Shown here: in pieces, positions 23,095-35,379 of the stretch
Position numbering within the stretch: position 1 is the stretch's first letter
Layout: the number at the start of each line of letters is the position of its first letter
Assembly: GCA_963969595.1 (NCBI GenBank)
Contig: OZ018410.1
Location: 36,561,413-36,625,412, forward strand
Origin: Neckera pumila
Taxonomy: Eukaryota; Streptophyta; Bryopsida; Hypnales; Neckeraceae
Direction of reading: 5' to 3'
Length of the DNA: 64,000 nt
Program-made: the position numbers and the translations under genes
The notes under the pieces: generated by a model
What the model saw: only the letters and a program-made list of their open reading frames with translations
What the model was told of the DNA's origin: nothing
Databases searched by the model: none

Positions 23095-24017
23095 CCCCTA
23101 AAGTTTCATGCCTATGTAACCACCAAAAACGCTCCAAAACTGCCATTTCTAATACAACTACCAAATTTTTGGAAAAAAACAATTTTTGGCACATGAAACC
23201 ATAGGATCTTGTAGTATGATATTTTGAAAACATGTGGTAAAAATTTCAGAAAATTCCACCGTGTGGATCATAAGATATAAGCATTCAAAGTCTTGAAAAC
23301 CATTTTTTCAATTCTGCGAAAAACCGGGCAGCTGCACTTTGCAAGCCCACTTTTCAATGAAAAAATGCCGATAAAGGTTGTGCTTCTTTGAATTCAGTTT
23401 CCTAAACAAGTTGTCTATATTCATGAAAAATTTCACATCATTTGGAATAGTACAACATATAGGAAAAAAATAATAAGTAGAAAGAAGTAGAAAATGACTC
23501 AAAATACGAAATTGTTAAAATTTAATCATGGAATTTAAAAATGCCAATTCCAACGGTTGTAATGTTCTAATAATCAATCTACATCCTAGGATTTTATTTT
23601 TTTCCAAAAATATTGAGAATTGAGTTAAATAAACGACTTTAAAGTTTTTTTTAGAGTGAAGAATCCATAACTGCCCGCAAACCAAAAACCCTCATAACTT
23701 TTGACTCATTGATTGAAATGGAGTGACCCAAAGCTTTTTAAGTATATATAAATGTGGAGAACCAATTTCAAAAAAAAAATTCCGGAAAAAATGATTTTTT
23801 CTGATCTGCCCAAACTGCCCGATTACAAAAAAAAGTAACATATCAGGTCACAACTTTTGACTCGTATTTTGAAATGTCATGAAACTTGGTACACATGAAG
23901 ATATTCCTCGCCCCCACCTGCTATTAAAATTTCAGCCTCAAATATGGATATCTTTAGTCACACGCACCTACCCAAAATTTCTATATGGCCAAAAAACGCA
24001 TGTTGGTCCTTTAGGGG
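23095..24017. mobile_element. piggyBac-type miniature element, copy 3
   Basis: The best-preserved copy at 923 bp. TTAA precedes it (23091-23094) and follows it (24018-24021). The left end is CCCCTAAAG and the right end, inverted, is CCCCTAAAGGACCAACATGC. Almost the whole length aligns with 137-1060 read on the other strand. No coding content. Confidence 0.78.
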
Positions 24018-24021
24018 TTAA

Positions 24022-24840
24022 AGCAATTATTCTCCCTAATGTAATAACCTCTCTAATATAATATAATCAACTCAGTCCCAACCCTATTACTTTAAAAAGG
24101 TTGTAATGTACAACATGAGCTAGCTAGGGTCAATGAATGGTAGCAAATTTGGAGGGGCTTCCATTTATTGGCCCTTGATGTAGGCTTGTCTCACCAAGAA
24201 TGAAAGAATACTACACTAGAAAATTGGATCCATATATGTGTATTCATCAAAAAAGAAACCATTTCCCTCAAGTGTGGTTTTCAAGTTTGTAAAAGTATAA
24301 TAAAAACATTTAATAATGAGGATTTAGGACCCAGTGATTGCTGAATAGGGGAGCTTGATCTATAGTTTCTAGTAAAGAGAGAGTGCGGATTGTATGATTT
24401 AGAGAGAGAGGCATTGTGGTGCCCCTACATTCAAGCTCTACTAGATGCTAGATTCATTGTGCGACACAATTGTGATAGTGAAGGGGATCATTGTAGAGCC
24501 ATTACCATTGTCATGCAAATGATATTTTGATGATTGGAATCCCAGCACTCCACATTTAGCTTAGAACTAACCACAAGTAACTCTAAATTATGAAAATGGC
24601 ATACTTCACTTCCAAATTGGAACATTTGGACTATAGAATGACATTGCAGAGGCTGTACAAATACACAAATCAACCACTAGACTTGACAGAAGCTCAAGTC
24701 TTGGAGGCATTAATATTAAATTTATGCATTCCAACAATGACAATACTACATTGTGGAAGGCATCTTCAAAAAGAATTATTACTATTTGACACATTCCGCA
24801 ATCACCAAGGTCACCTAATCCATCACATGTTTGTGATCCC
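24022..24840. other. Interval without a recognised gene
   Basis: A + strand open frame starts at 24590 and runs past 24840, but it resembles no family I know and its end lies inside a repeat element. Nothing else is supported. Confidence 0.35.
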
Positions 24841-26197
24841 CATTAGAAGAATTTTGGGGCCTCTAGAGGGCTGCTCCAAAGTGACCATCCAATCTATTAA
24901 AACATTGGTGGATCTCCTACGAAAACTTTCAGAAGTGCATAGTCAAATGTTGTGAATTTCACAAAACTAGTCAGTAAGAACAAACATGTCGCCTAACTTC
25001 CACAATAAAAAAAGTCAATACAAGCTTTCTATTGTTTGTTCTTGGTCACTATTGGAATAAACTCTAGGTTTCAAAAAAAAAGATCAATATTAAACAAGGT
25101 TTTCAATTGAAAATTAAAAATCAAATTATCCAATCAAGTCTAATGAAATAAATGTTAGGTAGCTTTTGAAGCTAGTTTCTTTGAAAGGCAACTAGCTTCA
25201 ATAGCCACTTATTAACTTTTGTGAGTCTTAGGTGAGAGGAGAAGCTCTTTGTAGAAGTGGGATAGTAGTAAGTAGAACAATGCATATGGGATATGTAAAT
25301 TAGATTGAGTAGAATCTCCATCGCTCAAAGTTAAGTGAAAAAAAGAAATTGTATTAAAAGCAAAATTTTGGGCCTCATTTAGGCATAGTACAGTAATTTT
25401 TTTGAAAAAACTTTTGGACTAAAAAGAGTTGGAGAATCAAGCTAAGTTTCATACTAAAAAAACTGTTTGAGACTTTAAGTCTCCCATCAAAAGTTATGGA
25501 CCAAATTCTAGCTGGATGTTTGAAATGTCAAAAAAATGTTCCTTCAAACATCCGGTTGGAATTTTGTCTATAACTTTTGATGGGAGACTTAAAATCTCAA
25601 ACGGATTTTTTTGTATGAAGCTTAGCTTGATTCTCCAAATTTTTTTTGTCCAAAGTTTTTTCAAAAAGTTTATTTTACTATGCCTAAATGAGGCCCAAAA
25701 TTTTGCTTTTAATACAATTTCTTTTTTTCACTTAACTTTGAGTGGTGGAGTTTGTACTCAATCCAATTTACATATCCCACATGCATTGTTCTACCTACTA
25801 CTACCTCACTTCTATAAAGAACTTCTCCTCTCACCTTCAAACATTTCAAAGGTCATAAATAAGTCTTTCACAGTGGCATAAAGAAAAATTCTTGATGGTA
25901 AGCTATTGGACTATTTTTGGGCATTTGCATTTTTTTTCCACAATTTGGATTGAGATGAAGGTGCATCCAAATAGAAAATATTAAATAATCAGGGTTAAGG
26001 TACTTTAATACATCTTAATTCTAATTATTGAATACTTTGTAATTGGATTTAAGCCACTGAGCATCCGGCGACATTGTGATTAAAGGTAAACGGGAATAGG
26101 GAAAAAACAATTTATTAAGGGAAAAGAAACCCTGCGGTCTGCGGGGTCCTTGGAGGCTATAGAGTGGCCTTTTGGTGGCCCCGGATTTCTTCTAATG
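24841..26197. mobile_element. Large CATTAG-ended composite element
   Basis: The left end CATTAGAAGAATTTTGGGGC pairs with the inverse of the right end (CATTAGAAGAAATCCGGGGC), bounding about 1.36 kb. The ends belong to the same family as the shorter elements at 17364, 35380 and 58337. It encloses the long hairpin 25231-25835, either as internal cargo or as a later insertion. Pairing of these two ends is inferred. Confidence 0.45.
25231..25835. repeat. 605-bp near-palindrome (long hairpin)
   Basis: The left arm (25231-25524) and right arm (25543-25835) are inverted copies over about 293 bp with scattered mismatches, separated by an 18-base loop. Landmarks are GGTGAGAGGAGAAG at the outer left and CTTCTCCTCTCACC at the outer right, with GATGTTTGAA and TTCAAACATC next to the loop. 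A transcript of this region would fold into a very long duplex, the kind of substrate Dicer-like enzymes process into small RNAs. Transcription is not shown by the sequence. It could equally be a foldback transposon. Confidence 0.85.
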
Positions 26198-26928
26198 CCT
26201 TAGATGCACCTGATATAAATATTTTAGAGCTCGAGATAAGCCATCTATAAGACCACATAATTATTGTTCATTTCATGGAAGAGGACATGAACAACAATTG
26301 TAGGTGGCTAAACTAGTACAAATTCTTGCTCCAAGTTGGCTAGTTGTCCAAGACACATGTTATGGATAAACTTATTTATAATTTGATTGCCTGCCAAATT
26401 TTTTGAGCTGGATTAGATATGAATTTTCTTCACTTTTCTTCTAAAAAATCAAGGTAATTTGAAACCATCACCAATGGATCTTGTAAAAGACATGCAATTT
26501 CATCGCTGAAAAACAAAACAAAATAGTTCTCAATCCAACGTAGTTGCAAAGTAGAAGAAACAATTAAGAAAAAATTTAGACAGATTGTTGATGATTATTG
26601 GCTCCGTTTCCTTCCAGGGTCAATTCCTACCGTACAATGTCACATCGCCATCAGCACTCTGACACTCTGACACTAAGAAATGGTGTGGCATTACCGCAGA
26701 ATTTGGCTTTGCTCTTGATTTTTTTCTTATGTACGCTCTGAATTGCCTCTTGAATTGATTGCTCTACCTCAATCGATTTCCAGTTACTGATGTTTCAGGA
26801 CTGCCATGCATGTGGGAGGTGTCCATTCAGACATTTACGGAAGAGTGTGACAATCAGGGCGGTCGACGGGACCGCTTGAGACCGCTTGAGATTGAATTTC
26901 CATCTGTAATCGGCAAGAGGACGAAGTA
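26198..26928. other. Upstream region of the CER1-like gene
   Basis: Contains short tandem repeats: three GACACTCT-type units at about 26655-26675 and two ACCGCTTGAG units at about 26872-26891. The second pair lies 40-60 bases upstream of a TATA-like box and could be a regulatory element. No gene is seen here. Confidence 0.4.
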
Positions 26929-26937
26929 TTATATAAG
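26929..26937 (+). promoter_or_regulatory. Likely TATA box of the CER1-like gene
   Basis: TTATATAAG sits about 230 bases before the start codon at 27167. Transcription would then begin near 26960-26970, leaving a roughly 200-base leader. No start site has been measured. Confidence 0.5.
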
Positions 26938-27166
26938 GAGGTTACCCTGGCTAGTTTCCTGAGCATACAGAATCGCCAGCACTGGAGTTTTCGATCTATG
27001 CTGGAGTTTGCACTTGAGTTTTGAGTGAGTCGATCTTTTCAAAACAACGCTTTGTTGTTGTGTTGTGCAGAAGCTAGGCTCGAGTAATATTTGTTCCGAA
27101 AGCGTTTACGATTTTGTAATAGACTAGAGGCTAAAACAGAGCAAGCAGTACTCCTCGTCGATCGTC

Positions 27167-30100
27167 ATGAAGGCCGCTATTCAGCCGGGCCCATGGACAC
27201 AGTTTCCATGGCACCGTTTGGGTAACTTCAAGGTCAGTTCTATCGCTTTAATTCATGCAACTCTTTATGAACAAGCAATCACTAACTTAACACTGAGGCA
27301 ATCCATCGAAAGATTCATCCTGTGGAGTGCGTGCTATCATCACTAGTGAGGATCGAGAGATAACTTAGATCCACTGATTAGGATGTTGCAAAGAACAATG
27401 GTTGCAACGCATTGCAACGCCATTAAATCAGGGCGTCACTTACAGCAGCATTAGAGTGTCGAACGTTACAAGTTGTGTGGAGTAAGGACCATTCATTTGA
27501 AGCACTTACTCTCACTTGTGTATGTATTAGAAACTTAAGGCTACTGTTCATGTGTGATTGAATTTGACTTTGTGTGTTTGTATAAACTTGTGAACATTTG
27601 GAACACATTTTTGCATGCAGTACCTGATGTACACGCCTCTACTGTTGGGAGAGGCCTACAACCGTTACACAGACAACTCCGACAACGTGTTGGTGTTCCT
27701 GCTTGCTCTCACTGCAATTCGCCACTTTGTGGGCCAATTGTGCATCACTTTGTCGCGGTGGCCATACCTAGTCCGAAACCGCGAAATCCAGAAGAAGGGG
27801 ATCTCCTTTGATAGTGTGGACCATTCCAGCAACTGGTAAGCAGCTCGTAACATTTCATACAGCAACCTTAAAACTTATTCATGACTTTATATCACCACAT
27901 CTTAAAAATGGGGTGAGTTGACATCATTTCAGTGACCTTAAAACTAACTACCGTTGTATCCTTTAAGTCAAAGTGACTTACATAACATAAGAATATGGTT
28001 AGTATCCCGTTTAGTATTACCACAATTCTATGTTATTCAGTTTGTGTCGAGAAGTACTCTGAATTTCATTTGATACATGTATTCTTGCAAGCAGTAGCGT
28101 CGTAAAATGTTGTTGGGTGGCATGCATGAGAGTTCTAGTAAAAGTATGTTCTCTTGAAAATGACTTAGACTTCATAACGACTAGGGTATACTGATATGAA
28201 TAGAAGCGGATGTTTGTCATTTGAGAGATATCGAGTTACCCCCAGGGTTTTCTAGAAGGATATTTTGGAGGCCAGGATCGTAAGAACTGTCGGTATACAC
28301 GGTATGTGCAGGGATGACTACCTCATAATGGACACGCTCACCACTGCAGCCGTGTACATGACACCCTGGTTTCGGAAGCAGACGTATCCGATGTGGGACT
28401 GGACAGGATTAGTGATCTGTTTGCTGTTCCATGTGGGTCCAACTGAGGCCATTTATTACTGGCTTCACCGGGCTCTCCACAACTATTATCTCTACACTCG
28501 CTACCATTCTCACCACCACTCTCTGTTCATCACCGAAGCCAATGCAGGTAGTGCACTCACTCCTCAGACTTCTTTCTTTGGACTGAAACCTAATTTTGAC
28601 CAGTACACTGTACATAAATCTGTAGCAAATGCAAAGAGTTGATCGTCGTTGAATCAACACAGCATCTGTTCGAATAGAGAAATTTCCCAAAATTGGATTT
28701 TCTTTCGATAGGCCCATATCGAACCTCAAATGTATATCAATCCTATTGTATTTCAGAGCTTTTCGCACAGGAACGTAACAATTTTAGTGCTTTAAAAGAT
28801 GCCATTTGCACAAAAAGTAATGATCATAATGGCCGTACTAGCTACACTCTTCATTCTATTTGGGTTTTGACGGGTCTGCAGGCACAGTTCATCCATTTGC
28901 GGAGCATGTCATGTATATGATCAATTTCACCATTCCAATCGTCGGAACGTGGTGTCTTGGCCGTCTCTCATTAAGCACCGTAGCCATCTACTATATCGGT
29001 TTCGATATTATGAACGCGGTGGGGCACTGCAATTTCGAGTTTGTTCCAGAATGGCTGTTTCGAGCCTTTCCGCCTCTCAAGTATCTCATCTACACTCCAT
29101 CGTAAGTCTCTTCATTTTGACCCTGTTTCCATGGAACTTAGCCACCCAACTCATCAATGCAATGGAATGCTTCTCAAAAGCATCAATAGTAAGAGTCCAG
29201 TAATTTCTGTAGACATGGCAAAGAAACTTACCGTGGATCATATGGAGAGAGTGATAGCATACTTCTTATGAGACCTGTTACAGAGGGTTATTAAACAAGA
29301 TCCAACAATTAGGGTTATAACTTGTACCATGAATGAAACTGCAGCCTGGATATGGAATGAACATCCCTTACCATTTCTCATAGACTGATATATTTTTTCT
29401 CGTAACCTCAATGGAGCTCATTTCAGAGAGGTGGCAACCAAGAATTGGATAGTATGGAGTGCATAATTATATCTCATAATCAAGCTCTTCTTTAACATTA
29501 TGCTGTCCTTACACCCTCGATTGAAAATATTGAATATGACCCAACTATGGAAGTTATATATCTGGTATCCTGAATGATGAAGTATATCATCCTTAAATTA
29601 TGGAATTAACATCTCTCGACAGATTTCACATTACCTAGTCTAGTCCATAACAAGTCCATTATGAAATTATAAGGATTCGGTCATTTTGACACCCATTGCA
29701 AATGTTTTGGACTTGTGATCTTGCAGATACCATTCTCTCCATCACTCCCAAGTCCACACGAACTTCTGCCTGTTCATGCCCATTTACGACAACTGGGGTG
29801 GAACTATGGACAAGAATAGTGATGCCCTGTATCATTCCGTTTGTAAAGGTACCTGAAAGGCTCTTGCACAGACCCTACATTTGTGAGAGAACGTAGAGGA
29901 TCATACTGTTTGTTTTCATTATTCAAGAATTTAACAAAAATGTAAGTTTGTGTGCTTTCATTGGAAGATCACCTGTTTGTAGGAGTAACCCTATTTGAGA
30001 AGCAACACTACAAAATAGAATGAAGAGGGTGCCTTTGGTCTCCTCTGAAAAATCTAGATTGGGTTGATTGTGTGTGGCGGTGTTTGCAACAACTTAATTT

Positions 30101-33100
30101 GGAGCTGAAACAAACTAAGATTTGTTATGAATCAAACTGGGTTCCATTCGTTTGCAGGTGTGAAGCAGAACGCCGACTTTGTTTATCTGATGCACGGAAT
30201 GGATTTGTTGCACATCTTTCATGTGACACTGGGCATTCAGTCATTCGCAGCGATGCCGTATGCACCACATTGGCTGCTGTGGCCTCTTTACCCGGTGGCT
30301 GTTCTTGTGATGCTGCTGCTTTGGCTGTGTGGCCAGCCTTTTGCCGTCGACAAATATCAGATTCCCGGCGTGAAAGGGGAGACTTGGGTCATTCCTCGGT
30401 ACCGTTTCCAGGTACAATATAATTAACCCTTTAATACCGAAATTCTTTTTCAATTCTGTGCATATTTTTGCTACATAAAGGTATGTACACCCATCATCAA
30501 AACTAGTGTAGGTTTTGGATATACATAGAGATTGTAATTTGGAAAATCATAACTTATTCATATGGTGTCCAAATAAGGCATGCTAAATTGCGTTGGAATC
30601 CTCTTTCCACTTCCCAGCAAGATCCAATGTATAATTGTCTACGTTTAATAATAATAACTATGCTCAATTGGAAATGGTGATGATTATGGGTGTGCATACT
30701 TTGTTTCCACTAGTACCTCAATTTGATCAAATTGGTTGCTTTTATGAAAAATCAGTCATTAGTTTGAATGAATCAAGAATCATTCGGATGGAACACTCAT
30801 TACCAATTATTTATCCAGTAGCTTGCGTTAATAACCGAGAGTCATTGGATTACAGATAGACAAATTGACACTCATTGGAGAATGTTCAACAATAGGACAT
30901 TGTGTTTAAGACATGGATATGGAAATTCTATCAACAAAAATCTGACTTTTACATACAATGTTCAATTTCATTCTTGGATGTCACTCCAAGTTTATTCGTA
31001 AGTTTTTTTTTAATTTGTAACGAAAAACTCAGACCTCACTAACATAAAATCTTGGCTATCGGGGGAAATCTTTTCGGTACTAGGTGAACCGCCCGTACAT
31101 TTTTTTTGTCGCGTAGATGTTGAAAGTTGTCATTCTGCCGAATTGGACCATTTACTTACTCAGTAGCTCTATTTTTATGAGTGAATACAGAGCGTGGGGG
31201 TCTGACCAGTTTCATGTATGAATGATGACGTGCACAGTACTCCCTCTCAATGGCGAAAAATCGAATCAACGCGCTCATAGAGAATGCGATTGTCTCGGCG
31301 GAAGCTGAAGGGTGCAAGGTCATCAGTCTCGGAATGCTCAACAAGGTTTGTATGGGAGAAAAAACCGAAATCTCATAAAAAAGCAGCAAAAGTAGCACCC
31401 TTTTGCACGCCCCTTTCTGCCATATTGTTTAACTCAGAACCCAAATCCCATTCTGAATTCACATTGTTCTTTCACATCGCCAGATGAATAGTAAGATGTG
31501 TGCATTCATAGAACAATTGAAGAATGTTATGAGGTGTGAAAAGAGGTCTCAAGAAAAGAAAACATATGTTTATTCTGCAGTTGTTGATTGTGAAAATTTG
31601 ATTTGGAGTTATGAGCTAACCACAGGATTGCAGGAAGGGAGCCTAAACGGAGGTGGTGCTCTTCAAGTGCAAAAGAATCCACGCCTACGCATCCGAGTGG
31701 TGTCCGGATACACGTTGACAGCGGCTGTAGTCATCAAGAGATTGCCGAAAGATGTGCAGGAAGTCTTTCTTGTGGGGTCCTTGGAGATCACCCACGGCAT
31801 CGCCCTGTACCTTGCCAAGCAAGGAGTGCGTGTATTGGTATGCAACTGATTTCATTTGAGTGATTGTTATGCGACCCAATTTCCAAGAAAATTGGGACTG
31901 TTTGAGAATGATGCCTACTTCTGGAACCTCATATCTATATTAGTCTGAGATTTTAGAGCTCTGAGCACAGAAGTTCGAACATACCATTTGAACAAATACA
32001 CACATATATATTACTCCATAGCTCATGGGCACTAGCTCTGATTCATCACTGGTTAACATTATCAAAAACTATTTAATTTATGGTTTGCCTTGCATGCCAG
32101 TAAGCATGTCCTGCAAAACTTTCTGTGTAACTAAGGTAAGCTTGTCAATTAAGTACTTTCATCTTGATCATAGAAGGCAAATCGCAGTGAGCACTTTGAG
32201 CGGCACTGCTCTTGAACAACTCACTCTAATATGCATTTGCAAAGGAAATAATGCCTAATTATTTTCACAAGTATTACATGTCTAATTTATACCGATTCAA
32301 TGCGTTTTTCATGTAAAAACAACAGGAACCTTTCTAACCATGTAAAATGCGTAAGAAACGATGTGGCTTATGTGGTGAGCCTCAACCGTGACTGTGATAA
32401 TCCTTTGCATCAGTTTTTGATATGCTTTTTCTGTGTATTGAATTGCAGATGCTAACATCTAAACAATCTTTTGAGAACATTCAATCTGAACTGCCACGTG
32501 ACAGTCAACGATGTCTTGTGAACGTGACAAAGTTTCAAGCAGGAAAGCAATGCCCAGTAAGTACATTCCAAACCTCCTTGATATTATCTTCTCTAATGTC
32601 ACACTCCCTGCTCTCGACAATGCTCGTGTGCATCATGTGCATTTGGACGTTTCGTTTTCTTTTTCTTTGTTGGATTCAAAATTTCTGAGTTGCAACGAAT
32701 GATTGCACAGGTATGGATACTTGAGAAGAGCATTGAAGCCAAGGACCAGCAGTGGGCTCCAACAGGGGCACATTTTCATCAGTTCGATCTTCATAAGCCC
32801 TTACCCCAGTCTCGGAAAGATTGTACCTACGGGACATATCCTGCCATGCAAGTCCCCAACAACATCAAAGGACTACGATCGTGTGAGGTAAAAGCCTGCA
32901 TTACCATCGCAGATAGAACCTCAGTGACAAGAAAGCCTCAATTAATCACTAATTGCTAATTTTGAGGTTTAAGGTTTTGAGGTTTAGGTTTTAACGTTTG
33001 CACAATTGTTTTGGGAGAGGTGTCAATTCACAATTAGCAAGATGCCCCAGTTTGTGGCACTCTTAAATTTTCGCATTTTCTCTATATTTGCAGGTCTCTT

Positions 33101-33249
33101 TCCCGCGGGGGGTGGTGCACGCTTGTCACGCTGCCGGCCTGGTTCATTACCTGGAGAAATGGAAACACCATGAAGTTGGTCGCATCGATATCGAGAGCAT
33201 TGACAGTGTCTGGGAAGCTGCATTGAAGCATGGCTTTCAATTTGTGTGA
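27167..33249 (+). CDS. CER1: CER1-like very-long-chain aldehyde decarbonylase
   Basis: This is the membrane enzyme that turns very-long-chain acyl derivatives into alkanes of the cuticular wax, normally in the endoplasmic reticulum with CER3 and a cytochrome b5. Eleven exons join in frame: 27167-27232, 27621-27835, 28312-28547, 28882-29101, 29727-29848, 30158-30411, 31238-31345, 31634-31837, 32449-32556, 32711-32887, 33094-33249. All introns are GT-AG. The product is 621 aa, close to the roughly 625 aa of Arabidopsis CER1. The three histidine clusters of the fatty-acid hydroxylase domain are intact: HRALH (146-150), HSHHH (159-163) and HSLHH (248-252). [11 protein letters not shown] follows the second cluster at 220-230. 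The C-terminal WAX2-type domain spans about residues 400-621, with RSCE and [12 protein letters not shown]. Intact clusters favour CER1 over CER3. The start is the first ATG of the conserved PGPW...PWHRLGNFK segment. Confidence 0.95.
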
Positions 33250-33277
33250 TCGGAACTCCAATCCTAATTGTATAGTC

Positions 33278-33283
33278 AATAAA
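33278..33283 (+). terminator. Candidate polyadenylation signal of the CER1-like gene
   Basis: AATAAA lies 29 bases after the stop codon. It is the only close canonical signal downstream of the gene. The actual cleavage site is not visible from sequence alone. Confidence 0.45.
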
Positions 33284-33846
33284 CAGCGATATACTACTGT
33301 ATTAATTGAACCTACATAAAACAGTGAAATGTAACACAACTCCAGCTCAAACTATCCTGCTCTTGCTCAAAGGGTTGAGCAGACATTGATTCTCATTTTG
33401 TGTAACTTCATGACACTTGTAAGCAATCACAAGATTTTCCAAGCTGCTGTCCTTGGACTTGAAGCTCTAATGGGCATGCTTAGCTTACCTTAGCTTACAT
33501 CAGAATTCTCAGCACGGTGAGCCAGCACCATTGCTTGCAGTTGCTCATGCTGAACAGAGTCATTTAGCTATGTCCTTTGTATCTGGTATGACAATCAAGC
33601 TACCAGTAAGCTTCAGTTTTCAAAGTTCAGATGGAGTCTATAAACTTACATAAAAAAACTATTACTAGGAGAGTACTGGTAGAGGCACTTCTGTCGCTCA
33701 GTGAATGTAGGATACTGTATTCACAATGCTAAGAGCTGTTTCCATGATGTGAATTTGCATCTCTCCCAAAGCAAAATTGTGCTCGCTGCCTGTTTCCTGA
33801 GATCAGATCATGAGAATGTAACGTGAAAGAACGAACTACAATGAAT
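33284..33846. other. Interval downstream of the CER1-like gene
   Basis: No gene or RNA is recognised. The first part is probably the 3' untranslated region. A short CTTAGCTTACCTTAGCTTAC duplication lies near 33480. Confidence 0.35.
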
Positions 33847-34078
33847 AGGGGTATTAAGGGGACCAAAAAATTAAAGGGACTTATCTTTGAAAACTGTAGA
33901 TGTTTGAAACATGATGTACAATCCCCGCACACTTCAATAACAACTACCGATGTACAAGAAAAGGCAGATATTTATATAGTGTGAGATGTTGATTAATTAG
34001 TATGGGTCCCCTAAGAAAAGGTAGATATTTATATAGTGTGACATGTTGATTAATTAGTATGGGTCCCCATAATACCCC
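33847..34078. mobile_element. TA-target miniature element with internal tandem duplication
   Basis: A 232-bp element with inverted ends GGGGTATTAAGGGGACC and GGGGTATTATGGGGACC, flanked by TA (33845-33846 and 34079-34080). Its right half contains two adjacent copies of a roughly 57-bp segment (about 33959-34015 and 34016-34072) that include GGTCCCC. The duplication arose within the element. Confidence 0.72.
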
Positions 34079-34080
34079 TA

Positions 34081-35096
34081 GTCAGTGTAGTTAAGGTAAC
34101 AACACCTGAATGTGTCTGAATAAGGTTTTGAGGATGGTTCTTACTATTGATCTGTTGAAGCTTTTTGTTGGTACTTGAAATGGATATGTAAAAAAGATTT
34201 GGTGCTTGGGACGAATTTAATTTGTTGTTCACATGAACAAGAAATGAGATACCATGTTAGCATTGAATCGTCATTTGCAGCTCCTTGTAATCCACAAGCA
34301 ATACTTTTTCTTTACAATGCCATATCCAACCTAAGATTGATGGTGATCTAAGGGAAATTTCTTGGAGCCATGCATTTCATGCATTATGTACCCTTTGAGC
34401 ATTTCTACTCCAAGCCATGCATTACGTGCATTACATACCTTCAGAGCAGTTTTACTCTATCATTGTCAAGATCTTACACACAACCAAATTGGACGAGAGG
34501 TGTTTGAGGAACCTCTAAATTGTTTTCAAGCACTCCATTCTATCGTGCCAAGGATAGATAAGCCAAATCTAAATTTAAGTCTTTTTCTATTCTACTTGTG
34601 ATTGGTCACTTTATATATTTAGGAAACACATTTTTTGTATAGGGGTGGGATATAAGAATTTGAAAGACATGCCAAATATTTAGATGAAATTATGGCGAGT
34701 TGATTTGACTAAATAAATTAGGTGGGGTAATGCCTTTAGAGCATGCCCACTTGTTTGCTTGCCAAAGCCCCTTGTGAAATTGGATATGGAGAGTATTAAA
34801 TTTGAATTTGAGAAATTGGATGAGAGAGACTCCAACAGTGATCCCATCTTCTCTATGATAGGCTTGGTCAATGTTGCCTATTGAGATGAAAAGGTTGGTC
34901 TTTTTTGTTGTTGGACAATAAAATTGAGCCAAAAGGAAAATCATTCCAAAAAACCTACAATATATTTGGTGTTGCATAGGTTTACAGAGCCCTTGACGTC
35001 AATCTTTTTTTGTGGACAGAAAGATCTTTGGATTATGTTCTTCTATTATAGAAGGGTGGGGCAGTATTGCAGCAAGGGCACGATTTTGTCCACAAT
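34081..35096. other. Interval without a gene
   Basis: No gene seen. GCATTTCATGCATTATGTACC and GCATTACGTGCATTACATACC-type phrases around 34370-34440 form a diverged tandem repeat. A GTTAAGGTAACAACACC phrase at about 34090 resembles the AGGTAACT miniature-element ends, but a partner is lacking. Confidence 0.35.
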
Positions 35097-35379
35097 CATT
35101 AGTAAAAAATTTAGGCCTCCAAAGGGCTGCTCCCACTAGAAGAAACTCGCATTTTAGGTGGCGTTTTGTGATTTTTTTCAAACGGATTTTAGGTGACATA
35201 ATTTTTTTTTTTTTTTTTTTTCCAATAGTCATGATTAGCATAACATCTAGATGTTATATTAAACATGATTATTGAAAAAAAAAAAAAGTTATTTTTTTCA
35301 ATGTCACTTAAAATCTGTTTGCAAAAAATCACAAAATGCCACCTAAAACATGGGTTTCTTCTAGTGTCCACAATCCTTT
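35097..35379. mobile_element. Partial CATTAG element split by a CACTA miniature element
   Basis: It begins CATTAGTAAAAAATTTAGGC and runs through GGGCTGCTCC, is interrupted at 35134-35366, and continues as TCCACAATCC before the next CATTAG element. Joined across the insertion it matches the left part of the CATTAG family (compare GGGCTGCTCCACAACCC at 58366). It has no right end of its own. Confidence 0.55.
35134..35366. mobile_element. CACTA miniature element with long inverted arms
   Basis: A 233-bp element with inverted ends CACTAGAAGAAAC, extended by near-matching arms (TTTTAGGTGGC, TTTTGTGATTTTTT) almost to the centre. It is flanked by the 3-bp repeat TCC (35131-35133 and 35367-35369). 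It sits inside a CATTAG-family element. Poly-T and poly-A runs face each other near the middle. Confidence 0.85.

Noticed and set aside
24590..24955. 121-residue frame on the + strand
   Set aside because: Its 3' third runs into the CATTAG element end at 24841 and the rest has no recognisable motif.
28409..29271. Frames on both strands across the CER1 region
   Set aside because: They are exons read in the wrong frame or strand, or run into introns.
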